Below, piece by piece: positions 8,292-15,427 of a DNA stretch of 23,261 bases. Source of the DNA: UBA349 sp964444115 (lineage in GTDB: Archaea > Methanobacteriota > Methanobacteria > Methanobacteriales > Methanobacteriaceae). The notes beneath the pieces were generated by a model that worked only from the letters and a program-made list of their open reading frames with translations, did not search any database and had not been told where the DNA came from. Both the position numbers and the translations under genes were made by a program. The first letter of the stretch is position 1. The number at the start of each line of letters is the position of its first letter. Where the stretch lies: positions 1 to 23,261 of the forward strand of contig CAYUFT010000024.1 of assembly GCA_964444115.1 (NCBI GenBank), written 5' to 3'.

Positions 8292-8876
8292 GTGGCCATA
8301 AAAATGATCAATCTAAAGCTAAAAGAATATGATAAAGAAATTGCCCTGATTTTTGCATTTTTTACCATGATATTTCTATTTTTAATGGTTTTTAACTCTA
8401 ATTTTTTTACCTGGGCATTTGAACGTCATCAGAATATTTTAAGCTGGTATATTAGGCCACTATTTTTGATTCCTTTCTGTTATTTTGCCTATAAAAGAAG
8501 CTGGGCCGGTATATCTGCCACCATCTTCTTCTTGTTTACCAGCATGTTCTACTTTCCCACACCCGAAGTAGTAAGCCCACAGTCCTTGGAGTTTCTGCAG
8601 TTGGAAAAAGATTACTTGACTGGAGATTGGGGACTGGGTAAAATCGTATTAAGTCTTCTGGTACCTATTTCATTCATAGCTCTGGGAGCAGCTTTCTGGA
8701 AACGAAATTTATTATTCGGAATATCAGTTATTGTCCTCATGGCAGTGTTAAAAATAATATGGAGTGTGGCCTTTGGTGGGCAGTCTGGAATGTCAATTAT
8801 TATTCCGGCCATTGTAGGATTAATTATCTGTTCAGTTCTAATATATTTCGGCTTTAAAAGATTAGAAAAAGAATAA
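8292..8876 (+). CDS. Six-segment membrane protein of unknown function
   Basis: The 194-residue protein has about six hydrophobic segments (roughly 19-37, 54-70, 73-90, 119-138, 141-159 and 167-186), separated by short charged loops, including a longer extracytoplasmic-type loop with PTPEVVSPQSLEFLQLEKD. I do not recognise the family. It can start at the GTG at 8292 or the ATG at 8304. There is no ribosome site, but a TATA-like element at about 8262-8270 would place transcription near 8290, so the message may be leaderless or have only a few leader bases. It stands alone. Confidence 0.72.
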   Translation: MAIKMINLKLKEYDKEIALIFAFFTMIFLFLMVFNSNFFTWAFERHQNILSWYIRPLFLIPFCYFAYKRSWAGISATIFFLFTSMFYFPTPEVVSPQSLEFLQLEKDYLTGDWGLGKIVLSLLVPISFIALGAAFWKRNLLFGISVIVLMAVLKIIWSVAFGGQSGMSIIIPAIVGLIICSVLIYFGFKRLEKE

Positions 8877-8897
8877 TTGATTAATTAATGAATATAT

Positions 8898-8919
8898 ACT
8901 TAAATAAAACTTAAATAAA
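8898..8919. repeat. 11-bp tandem duplication
   Basis: ACTTAAATAAA occurs twice in direct tandem at 8898-8908 and 8909-8919, just after the membrane-protein gene. It is low-complexity sequence and probably slippage. Confidence 0.4.
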
Positions 8920-9124
8920 ACCCATTCAATATTATTTTTCATTCAATTATTTTTTTAATTTATTCCTAACTAACTAATATCAAACATATTTATTTTCATT
9001 TTAGTAATTAATTGTTTATACTTAAACCTTTTTATTTTAATTTTATACTAACAGTTAAATATTAAATATAATAATCTATAAACTATGTCTTTATGTACAT
9101 GTTTAATATTGACGGAGTGATAGT

Positions 9125-9448
9125 TTGACAGATAATGTAAAAGAAACATCAAGAACAATGGAACTGGTTCTGGGAATTATTGGGGGAATATTCGGCCTAC
9201 TGGGTGGGGTCTTTGCGGTCCTATTTGGCAGCCTGGCCTCAAGTGATGTGGTATTATTGGGAATCAGTGCGATTCTAGCATCAATTGTGGGAATTGTAGG
9301 TTCCATTTATGTTACTAGAAATTCAAAGATGGGTGGAATCATATTATTTGTGAGTGCCGTCTGGTTACTGATTAGTATTTCACTATTTGGAGTAATGGGG
9401 ACCATATTTCTAGGTATAGCTGGATTAATGGCCCTTTTAAGAAAATAA
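9125..9448 (+). CDS. DUF4064-like small four-span membrane protein
   Basis: The 107-residue protein opens with a short polar N-terminus and then a run of glycine-rich membrane segments (ELVLGIIGGIFGLLGGVFAV, then an ILASIVGIVGSIYVT segment, a WLLISISLFGV segment and a final short one). This pattern is that of DUF4064-type proteins; the assignment is by resemblance. It starts at a TTG (9125), supported by a near-consensus GGAGTGA at 9114-9120 four bases before it. The lipoprotein gene begins 30 bp downstream, so the two are probably cotranscribed. Function is unknown. Confidence 0.75.
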   Translation: MTDNVKETSRTMELVLGIIGGIFGLLGGVFAVLFGSLASSDVVLLGISAILASIVGIVGSIYVTRNSKMGGIILFVSAVWLLISISLFGVMGTIFLGIAGLMALLRK

Positions 9449-9478
9449 TTTTATAATTTGAAATATTGGAGGTTAAAA

Positions 9479-9928
9479 ATGAAAAATAAATTAGTTATAG
9501 GGGTAGTTGTGCTTTTAATAATGGGAATTGTGGCCATTAGTGGGTGTACTGATAGTGGTAGCTCCAGTAATGGAACATCTGATTCATCATCTGCTTCTAG
9601 TGATTCATCTTTGAATGTAACCAATTTGAAAGTTGTATCTGAAGGATATGGTATGTACAAAGTTAAGGCTACCGTCACTCCGGATAAAGACTACGACTAT
9701 CTGGAGATGGTTTTAATTTGGTACGATGCTAGTGGTGCAGTAATTGATAAAAATTCTTTAGCATGGAACATTAATGATGTTACCTCAGGTCAAACCCTAA
9801 AAGTAACTGGAAATGGAATGCTCACTGGGGATGAAAATCCGGCCAAAGTAGATGTTTTATTCTTTGATAGCGTATTCTCTGGCAGTGACGTGTCTGGTGC
9901 CATATATAAAGAGACCATTGAAGTTTAA
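9479..9928 (+). CDS. Predicted lipoprotein with a beta-rich (FxLYD-like) domain
   Basis: From the ATG at 9479 the product has 149 residues. A lipoprotein signal (MKNKLVIGVV, a hydrophobic core and the lipobox ISGC with C23) is followed by a Ser/Gly-rich linker and a beta-rich domain (LNVTNLKVVSEGYGMYKVKA onward) resembling FxLYD-type modules. The protein would be anchored outside the membrane. The frame extends to a TTG at 9458, but a full GGAGGT at 9468-9473, five bases before the ATG, fixes the start. It follows the DUF4064-like gene, which suggests a joint envelope role; that is inference. Confidence 0.82.
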   Translation: MKNKLVIGVVVLLIMGIVAISGCTDSGSSSNGTSDSSSASSDSSLNVTNLKVVSEGYGMYKVKATVTPDKDYDYLEMVLIWYDASGAVIDKNSLAWNINDVTSGQTLKVTGNGMLTGDENPAKVDVLFFDSVFSGSDVSGAIYKETIEV

Positions 9929-9950
9929 TTTAGTTAATAAGAGCTAAATT

Positions 9951-9971
9951 AATTATTTTTTTTATTTTTTT
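9951..9971 (+). terminator. T-run terminator after the lipoprotein gene
   Basis: Two long T-runs, eight and seven bases, separated by one A, follow the lipoprotein stop by about 25 bases. They fit an intrinsic archaeal terminator. Confidence 0.6.
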
Positions 9972-10106
9972 AGAAATTGTAGGCTTTTAAAAAAGATATT
10001 TATTTAGATTGTTGAAAAATCAGTATTTAAAATATTTAATAATTTTATTAAAAATAAACATTTATATTGGAATCATTTCCTATTTGAATCCCAATATTAA
10101 AAAAAT

Positions 10107-10301
10107 TCATCGTTTTTTCTCACAATCAAAGCAGTATTCACTATCGCTATTAGTTTTGAAAACTTTACCACAGCCTTTGCATACAATTTCTCTCAAGTTA
10201 CTTTCTTTTTCAACTATATCCAGAGAGCAAGAACATTTCCATCCCATTTTGCCCTTTAATTCCTGTTCAAATGCCTTATCTTCATCTGTCTGTTTAACCA
10301 T
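10107..10301 (-). CDS. Small zinc-ribbon protein
   Basis: The 64-residue protein carries six cysteines as CxC (23/25), CxxC (41/44) and CxxC (57/60), so one or two zinc ribbons are likely. The start is well marked: GGTGGTGAT at 10308-10316 on the minus strand matches the consensus ribosome site and lies six bases before the ATG. It is the last gene of a three-gene minus-strand unit, 24 bp after the cupin gene. No specific family is recognised; an RNA-binding, chaperone or regulatory role is possible. Confidence 0.78.
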   Translation of the reverse strand: MVKQTDEDKAFEQELKGKMGWKCSCSLDIVEKESNLREIVCKGCGKVFKTNSDSEYCFDCEKKR

Positions 10302-10325
10302 ACTTAAATCACCACCAAACTATTT

Positions 10326-10664
10326 TTACAGAATTCTGGTAGATTTAACCGGTCTTGGAACTTTCACGATCAGAATTCGAAGGTCTTCATTCCCCTCATT
10401 TCTCCATAGATGAGGTATTTTAGCAGGGCTGTCAATAAGAGAATCTTTCCCTACCATTTCTTTTTCATCACCAATTTCAACCGTGCCCTCACCCTCCAGA
10501 ACATAGAAAAACACGTCCACTGGAGTTACATGTTTTTTTAAGAATTCACCGGGTTTTATTATCATGTGGACGGCAACTGCATTTTCAGTATCGTATATTT
10601 TACGTGCATCTACTCCGTGGGGATTAGGAGCGGATTTGATCTCTTTCCAGTTTACTATCTTCAT
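10326..10664 (-). CDS. Small single-domain cupin
   Basis: The 112-residue protein has the cupin beta-barrel signatures, with a first motif around PGEFLKKHVTPVDVFFYVLEG (H45, E57) and a second motif around DSPAKIPHLWRNEG (H85). The usual second histidine of the first motif is missing, so metal binding may be weak or altered. The frame opens at a GTG (10673), but AGGTGAT at 10669-10675 stands four bases before the ATG at 10664, which I take as the start. The upstream ferredoxin stop codon lies inside this ribosome site, so the two genes are likely translationally coupled. The role in the unit is unknown. Confidence 0.8.
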   Translation of the reverse strand: MKIVNWKEIKSAPNPHGVDARKIYDTENAVAVHMIIKPGEFLKKHVTPVDVFFYVLEGEGTVEIGDEKEMVGKDSLIDSPAKIPHLWRNEGNEDLRILIVKVPRPVKSTRIL

Positions 10665-10669
10665 CAATA

Positions 10670-11440
10670 TCACCTTCTACTTTTTTTAATATTATGTTCT
10701 TTATCTAATGAATAATTTATTACATCCCTGGGACATGCCTCTGCACATTCGCCACATAGTATACAATTAGCATTTTCCATGGAATTTGCAAGGACCATCT
10801 GGCTGACTTCGATGCCCATGGGACATGCTTTATTACAGATATCGCATTTTGAACAGTTTTTCTGATTAGAAGTTAAATTTAATCTCTGTATTTTTAGTTT
10901 ATTTCCTAATTTAGCCCCTATGGTTAAAAAAACTCCTTGTGGACATAAATAACGGCAAAAGGCCCGGCTTCCAAACATCAGGGATAGGGTTCCTATAATA
11001 ATAATGGATAATGGTATTAGAACTGCCAATTGCAGTCCACCAGCACCCCGTAAGTTAGAGGCACCCGGTGATATGAATAAATCCAGTCCCTGGATTTTAC
11101 CCAGATTCAAAATGGAATAAGCGGCTACGGTGAGGAAAGCTAGGAAAATAAAATATCTCATATAATCGGCTTTCCTTTTACTGGCTTTTTTATTTAAAAC
11201 TTTATCCCCACATATCTCTTGCAGTGCTCCATATGGGCAGGTGTAACCGCAAGAGGCAGCTCTTCCCAGAAAAAAGGATGAAATGAACCATACTGCGAAA
11301 ACAATTGAACTTAATGTTATCATTCCATTTAAAACTCCCACTGCCATAATCACCGGTGAATAAATTATAAATAAAACTGGCAGCAGCAATACTAAAATAA
11401 CCAATAAATACGATCTTTTGCTTAATTTTTGAATCTTCAT
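10670..11440 (-). CDS. NapH/MauN-type membrane ferredoxin (4Fe-4S)
   Basis: The 256-residue protein has about four membrane helices and three cysteine groups. Two are the membrane-edge motifs CGYTCPYG (C64/C68, with C77) and CRYLCPQG (C162/C166); the third is a pair of [4Fe-4S] ferredoxin motifs at C196-199-202-206 and C226-229-232-236. This is the layout of NapH/NosR-like electron carriers that link membrane and soluble partners. The frame opens at a TTG (11470), but an AGGAG seven bases before the ATG at 11440 supports the shorter form. It is the first gene of a unit with a cupin and a zinc-ribbon protein, and diverges from a TrmB regulator. The partner is not identified. Confidence 0.86.
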   Translation of the reverse strand: MKIQKLSKRSYLLVILVLLLPVLFIIYSPVIMAVGVLNGMITLSSIVFAVWFISSFFLGRAASCGYTCPYGALQEICGDKVLNKKASKRKADYMRYFIFLAFLTVAAYSILNLGKIQGLDLFISPGASNLRGAGGLQLAVLIPLSIIIIGTLSLMFGSRAFCRYLCPQGVFLTIGAKLGNKLKIQRLNLTSNQKNCSKCDICNKACPMGIEVSQMVLANSMENANCILCGECAEACPRDVINYSLDKEHNIKKSRR

Positions 11441-11562
11441 GGTGGTACTCCTAATTTTGACAGCATGCAAGCTGAATTAACTTTAAATCATTTTATTTCC
11501 TAAAATAAACTCTTAAATTAAATTTGGATTAATATTGTCTAGTATGGGGGTGGACTGCACAA

Positions 11563-11599
11563 CATTTATATCTTTTGTCACTAAAACAGTATAAAGTGA
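11563..11599 (+). promoter_or_regulatory. TrmB-gene promoter with TATA-like box and TCACT/AGTGA repeat
   Basis: A TATA-like element (tttatat at about 11564-11570) lies upstream of the regulator gene, placing the transcription start near 11590-11595. An inverted repeat, TCACT at 11578-11582 and AGTGA at 11595-11599 with a 12-base spacer, spans that position and could be an autoregulatory or shared operator for the divergent operon. The arms are short, so this is tentative. Confidence 0.35.
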
Positions 11600-11660
11600 G
11601 AAAGTGAAGGAGGGAGTTTAAATTCCAATAAAACAATCCACGTTAAATGCTCTTAAAATT

Positions 11661-12425
11661 ATGGGACTTACTGATTACGAATCCAAAGTATACCTATCTC
11701 TGGCATCCTTAATATCTGCAGATGCATTTGAAATAAGCGATAATTCTGGAGTACCCCGGTCAAGAACCTACGATGTCCTGAAAAATCTTCATAAAAAAGG
11801 TTTTGTTGATATAACTAGAGGTAAACCTCTTAAATATAGTATTGTACCTCCACAAGATGTTTTTGAAAAATCGAGAAAGAGTATAAATGATCAGCTGGAT
11901 GAGGGTGAATCAGAACTAAAAACTATCTATGAAAACCAGATCCCCAAATCCCAAGCGCCAATCTGGTTGATCTATGGAACAGATAAAATCGTGAAAAAGG
12001 AGATGGAGATTATATCCCGGTCCCGCGACTCCCTGCACATTGCTGCGGGGTTGATGTTTCAGGATGAAATTCCAAAATTAAATGAAAGCTTACATAAAGC
12101 CTTAAAAAGAGGAGTGCAGACCAGAATTATATCCGCACCTTCTAGCATTACAGATGGTGAAAAAATAGATATATCTAATGGTTTAAGTGAGTTGGATTGT
12201 GAAATTAAAACCTTCCAGATACCTTACATCAAGGTTATCATAAGGGACAAGAAAGAAATGCTATTGGTATTTTCCAGATTCTCCGAAGGAAGTGTTATTT
12301 CACAAACAGCCATCGGGGTCTGGAACCAATACACGGAATTTGTAGAAACCATAACTGAATTATATAATTTGGTATGGACCATGGATCTCTTAAACATGCC
12401 TATCCCTGATAATAATGCATTATAA
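11661..12425 (+). CDS. TrmB-family transcriptional regulator
   Basis: The 254-residue protein has an N-terminal winged helix-turn-helix (GLTDYESKVYLSLASL followed by a NSGVPRSRTYDVLKNLHKKGFV recognition region) and a C-terminal sensor part with phospholipase-D-like strands (IWLIYGTDKIVKKEMEIISR onward), the usual TrmB arrangement. The ATG at 11661 has no ribosome site. The family normally starts about a dozen residues earlier, with a helix like the ALKI stretch encoded here just before the ATG. A GGAGG at 11609-11613 lies eight bases before an in-frame ATT at 11622, so the protein may really begin there (267 residues). It diverges from the ferredoxin-cupin operon, a probable target. Confidence 0.85.
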   Translation: MGLTDYESKVYLSLASLISADAFEISDNSGVPRSRTYDVLKNLHKKGFVDITRGKPLKYSIVPPQDVFEKSRKSINDQLDEGESELKTIYENQIPKSQAPIWLIYGTDKIVKKEMEIISRSRDSLHIAAGLMFQDEIPKLNESLHKALKRGVQTRIISAPSSITDGEKIDISNGLSELDCEIKTFQIPYIKVIIRDKKEMLLVFSRFSEGSVISQTAIGVWNQYTEFVETITELYNLVWTMDLLNMPIPDNNAL

Positions 12426-12666
12426 ATAAAAAAGAATTAATTTATTTCTAGAATAAATTCAAAATATGGGTTTCTACTATAATTAAAAGAAAATGCTTAT
12501 TGATTATATGAATTAACTCTTTTATCTTTATTCTACAAATTAATTAAAGAAATTTATACAAATTATTCTTATCTTCTTTAAATTCAATATAAATCAAAAA
12601 TCTTAAATTAATGATTTATTAAATACATAATATTGGTTAATATCTTTTATTCATATTGACTAAATC

Positions 12667-12837
12667 ATGGTTATTGTGGAGAAGATTATTGGGGATGGAA
12701 AAATCACTAATAGGGATATTAGGGAGCTTTTTGGAATCTCTGATACTTCGGCAATGAATGAAATTTCTAAATTAATGGATTTAGGCGTAATTGAGAGAAA
12801 AGGAAAGGGCAGAAGTACTCATTATGTATTAATTTGA
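12667..12837 (+). CDS. Small winged-helix protein or C-terminal domain relic
   Basis: This 56-residue ORF (from MVIVEKIIGDGKITNRDIRE to a RSTHYVLI end) reads as a complete winged helix. Its wing, GKGRSTHYVL, closely resembles the C-terminal helix-turn-helix of AlbA/Schlafen-type ATP-binding regulators (RecG-like C-termini). An in-frame TAA sits two codons before the ATG, so no larger protein continues upstream. There is no clear ribosome site. It is either a stand-alone mini regulator or the preserved end of a degraded gene. No AlbA-type remnant was found upstream. Confidence 0.45.
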   Translation: MVIVEKIIGDGKITNRDIRELFGISDTSAMNEISKLMDLGVIERKGKGRSTHYVLI

Positions 12838-12841
12838 ATTC

Positions 12842-12865
12842 CTGATTAGGTTGCTGATTAGGTTG
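12842..12865. repeat. 12-bp tandem duplication
   Basis: CTGATTAGGTTG occurs twice in tandem at 12842-12853 and 12854-12865, followed by a partial third copy (ctattag). It lies between the small winged-helix ORF and the oxidoreductase and probably reflects slippage. Confidence 0.5.
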
Positions 12866-12993
12866 CTATTAGCCTTAATGTTTAGCTTGCGATTAATTTT
12901 ATAATGAGATTGATGTGAGGGTTTATGACTTGCAGGGGCTTAATGAGATTAAGATTATTGATAATTATTTTCAATCAAAAAGGAAGTGGACAA

Positions 12994-13965
12994 ATGAAAG
13001 CAGTTGTATGTACAAAATACGGATCACCGGATGTTCTTCAGCTGGAAGATGTAGAAAAACCTACTCCAAAAGACAACGAATTATTGATAAGGATACATGC
13101 ATCATCAGTAACTGCCGGTGACTGTGAAATTCGAGGATTCAAAATGCCTGGCTGGTTGTGGCTTCCTGCGAGAATAGGGTTTGGTATCAGAGGGCCAAGA
13201 AACAAAATACTAGGTCAAGAGCTAGCTGGAGAAATTGAATCTGTAGGTAAAGATGTAAAACGATTTAGGAAAGGTGATCAAATTTTTGGACGCACCGGTT
13301 TTGGGTTTGGTGCTCATGCGGAGTACATATGTCTGCCTGAAGATGGAGTATTAACAACGAAACCATCCAATATGACCCATGAAGAAGCCGCTGCTGTCCC
13401 TTTTGGGGGCCTTGATGCACTGCATTTTATTAGAAAAGGAAATATCCAGAACGGACAAAAGGTTCTGATTAATGGAGCTTCTGGTAGTATTGGTACTTTT
13501 GCAGTACAGATTGCCAAATACTTGGGGGCTGAAGTTACTGGAGTATGTAGCACCAGTAATCTGGACATGGTACATTCAATTGGGGCAGAACATGTTATTG
13601 ATTACACTAAAGAGGATTTTACTAAAAAAAGCCAGATATATGATGTTATTTTTGATGTGGTAGGCAAGAGTTCGTTTTCCAATAGTTTAAGATCACTGAA
13701 GCAAAATGGACTCTATATTTTAGCTAACCCTGGTCTGCTGCAAATGGTTCGAGGTCCCTTGAATTCCACAAAAAGCAACAAAAAAGTGATAATAGGAGCC
13801 GCAAGTCCTAAAACTGAAGATTTAATATTCCTAAAAGAGTTAATTGAGGATAAAAAGATAAAAACTGCCATAGATCGATGTTATCCATTAGAACAGATTG
13901 TTGAAGCTCACCGATATGTTGAAAATGGACACAAGAAGGGGAATGTGGTCATAACAATGACATAA
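12994..13965 (+). CDS. MDR-superfamily NAD(P)-dependent oxidoreductase (quinone-reductase-like)
   Basis: The 323-residue protein is a medium-chain dehydrogenase/reductase. The N-terminal catalytic barrel begins MKAVVCTKYGSPDVLQ, and the Rossmann fold has VLINGASGSIGTFAVQIAK at about 157-175. It lacks the catalytic zinc residues of alcohol dehydrogenases, so a zinc-independent quinone or enone reductase fits best. The frame opens 23 codons earlier at an ATG (12925), but the family start motif and an AGGAAGTGG site at 12981-12989 support the ATG at 12994. It stands alone. Such enzymes are unusual for core methanogen metabolism, so lateral acquisition is possible; I could not test codon use. Confidence 0.86.
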   Translation: MKAVVCTKYGSPDVLQLEDVEKPTPKDNELLIRIHASSVTAGDCEIRGFKMPGWLWLPARIGFGIRGPRNKILGQELAGEIESVGKDVKRFRKGDQIFGRTGFGFGAHAEYICLPEDGVLTTKPSNMTHEEAAAVPFGGLDALHFIRKGNIQNGQKVLINGASGSIGTFAVQIAKYLGAEVTGVCSTSNLDMVHSIGAEHVIDYTKEDFTKKSQIYDVIFDVVGKSSFSNSLRSLKQNGLYILANPGLLQMVRGPLNSTKSNKKVIIGAASPKTEDLIFLKELIEDKKIKTAIDRCYPLEQIVEAHRYVENGHKKGNVVITMT

Positions 13966-14158
13966 TATGATAGAAATGAAAAGGAATTAAATGAGTCAAG
14001 ATTGTTGGTGATAATTTGAAAAAATAATAAGTAAATGAATTATTTGGAAACTTTTTTCGGAAGTAGAAATTTAAATAGAAAAAAATCATATATAGGGTTA
14101 GATTTAGTGCATATTTCATTAAGATAACTGATTCATCTTAATATTATTAGTGGTTGTT

Positions 14159-14437
14159 ATGAAGAGAGTTTTATGGTATTTGATTGCTGGGAGTAGAGGT
14201 GGTTCTAACAGGGCTAGAATTATTAAAGCTATTCATGATAGGCCTTACAATGTAAACCAGCTTTCTATAGAACTTAATCTTGACTATAAAACTATTAAAC
14301 ACCATATTAAACTCCTGAAAGACCATGATATTGTTAATTCTGGTGAGGAAAAATATGGTGCCATGTTCTTTTTATCAAATCGAATGGAGGAAAATTACTC
14401 CATTTTTCTGGATATTTTGAGTAAAATGAAAAAATAA
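14159..14437 (+). CDS. Winged-helix (ArsR-like) archaeal regulator
   Basis: The 92-residue protein (MKRVLWYLIAGSRGGSNRAR, then a YNVNQLSIELNLDYKTIKHH helix-turn-helix) matches a family of small archaeal winged-helix regulators that begin with this same WYL-GSRGG motif. The open frame includes a GTG at 14150, three codons upstream. No ribosome site is obvious, and a TATA-like stretch at 14086-14093 fits a short leader. The membrane-protein gene follows within 30 bp, so the two form a likely operon. It probably controls that gene. Confidence 0.82.
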   Translation: MKRVLWYLIAGSRGGSNRARIIKAIHDRPYNVNQLSIELNLDYKTIKHHIKLLKDHDIVNSGEEKYGAMFFLSNRMEENYSIFLDILSKMKK

Positions 14438-14466
14438 TTGATTTATATTAATTTAGAGGTGATTGA

Positions 14467-14820
14467 ATGCTGGCGGAAGTACAGGGATATCGTGGAGGAA
14501 CCGGGCAAGGATTTGGATCTGGAATGAGTATTGCAAACTCTCAAATTATCACCATAGACATTATAATTGGTATTGGTAACATCTGCCTGCTACTGATTTT
14601 ACTATATATGTATGTAAAAAGTTACAGGGAATTCAAATCTAAATTCACTTTCGGGCTTTTGTTATTTGCCTTACTTCTGCTCTTGCAAAACGTGCTCTTC
14701 ACTGGATTTTTATTATCCTATCAGGGATTTAGAGGGCCGGGTATGGGTACGCCCATCTTCTTCTTAAATATTATCGAATTTTTTGCCCTATCCATATTGA
14801 TATATGTAACCCGGGAATAA
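14467..14820 (+). CDS. Small three-span membrane protein paired with the winged-helix regulator
   Basis: The 117-residue protein has a short glycine-rich N-terminus and three hydrophobic segments (about 29-49, 60-83 and 97-114). Small membrane proteins of this type are often found next to archaeal winged-helix genes; DUF7521-type proteins are one such group, but I cannot confirm membership. A strong AGAGGTGAT site at 14455-14463 lies three bases before the ATG. It could act as a membrane partner of the regulator, or simply be its target; that is inference. Confidence 0.75.
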   Translation: MLAEVQGYRGGTGQGFGSGMSIANSQIITIDIIIGIGNICLLLILLYMYVKSYREFKSKFTFGLLLFALLLLLQNVLFTGFLLSYQGFRGPGMGTPIFFLNIIEFFALSILIYVTRE

Positions 14821-14906
14821 ACTGGTAAAGATCTGGGTGAAAACTTGGAAAAATCCTATATATTATGCTGCGATACTTTAATTCACCCCTAAAAGGAGGT
14901 GAAAAA

Positions 14907-15308
14907 GTGAAGAAAGTAGCCTTAATATGTGCACTGGTTATGACAGTCAGTTTAGTACCGATTTTCGCGGTGGATCAAATTAACAATACCACCCAACAAA
15001 CGGTTCAAAATCAGACCGCACTTAATAACCAGACAACTGCTCAAGAAAAGTTAAAAAACTGTACCCAAGCAAACTGTACAAAAACGGGTACTTGTGACTG
15101 TGATGAGCAACACAAGTACCAGAATGGACAGAAAAACGGTAAATCTGTAGCTAATTTAGGTCAGCACAAGTACCAGCATGGACAGAAAAACACAGCTAAA
15201 GCTGTAGCAGCTAAATCAACTACCCAGAAAAAGTACCAGTACGGTCTAAAAAACGTTAAAACTGGTTCTAAAAACAGTAAAAATTATCAAAACTGTCCTA
15301 ACAATTAA
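14907..15308 (+). CDS. Secreted Asn/Gln/Lys-rich repeat protein
   Basis: The 133-residue product starts at a GTG (14907) behind a perfect AAGGAGGTGA ribosome site. It has a signal peptide (MKKVALICALVMTVSLVPIF then AVDQ), then a mature part with several N-glycosylation sequons (around residues 26-56), cysteines at 52, 57, 63, 65 and 130, and three copies of a KYQxGxKN unit: HKYQNGQKN (69-77), HKYQHGQKN (87-95) and KKYQYGLKN (108-116). The open frame continues upstream to an ATG at 14865, but the ribosome site fixes the start. It lies 86 bp after the membrane-protein gene and ends in its own strong terminator. I recognise no family. Confidence 0.78.
   Translation: MKKVALICALVMTVSLVPIFAVDQINNTTQQTVQNQTALNNQTTAQEKLKNCTQANCTKTGTCDCDEQHKYQNGQKNGKSVANLGQHKYQHGQKNTAKAVAAKSTTQKKYQYGLKNVKTGSKNSKNYQNCPNN
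15111..15254 (+). repeat. Three 27-bp repeat units inside the secreted-protein gene
   Basis: Units at 15111-15137 and 15165-15191 differ by one base; a diverged third unit is at 15228-15254. They encode the KYQxGxKN motifs. Near-identity of the first two at DNA level points to recent duplication. Confidence 0.75.
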
Positions 15309-15316
15309 ATAATATT

Positions 15317-15350
15317 AAATAAGGGCTTATTCCCTTATTTATTTTTTTTA
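15317..15350 (+). terminator. Strong hairpin terminator after the secreted-protein gene
   Basis: AAATAAGGG at 15317-15325 and CCCTTATTT at 15332-15340 form a perfect 9-bp stem with a six-base loop, followed by a run of seven T. This is one of the clearest terminators in the window. Confidence 0.8.
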
Positions 15351-15427
15351 TATTTCTGATTTTTTTATCAAGCCTTAATTTTTAATTATCAAACAATTAT
15401 ACTTAATATATTTTAAACGTTTTTAGA

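Noticed and set aside
10009..10413. 134-residue plus-strand ORF
   Set aside because: It runs antisense across the zinc-ribbon and cupin genes, both of which have strong ribosome sites and domains.
11441..11470. TTG start for the membrane ferredoxin
   Set aside because: The AGGAG seven bases before the ATG at 11440 decides for the shorter form.
12915..13121. 68-residue plus-strand ORF overlapping the oxidoreductase start
   Set aside because: It is in the wrong frame for the MDR protein and has no recognisable content.
15111..15254. CRISPR-like spaced repeats
   Set aside because: Only three units, unequal spacing, and they encode a periodic peptide in a secreted protein; there are no cas genes.
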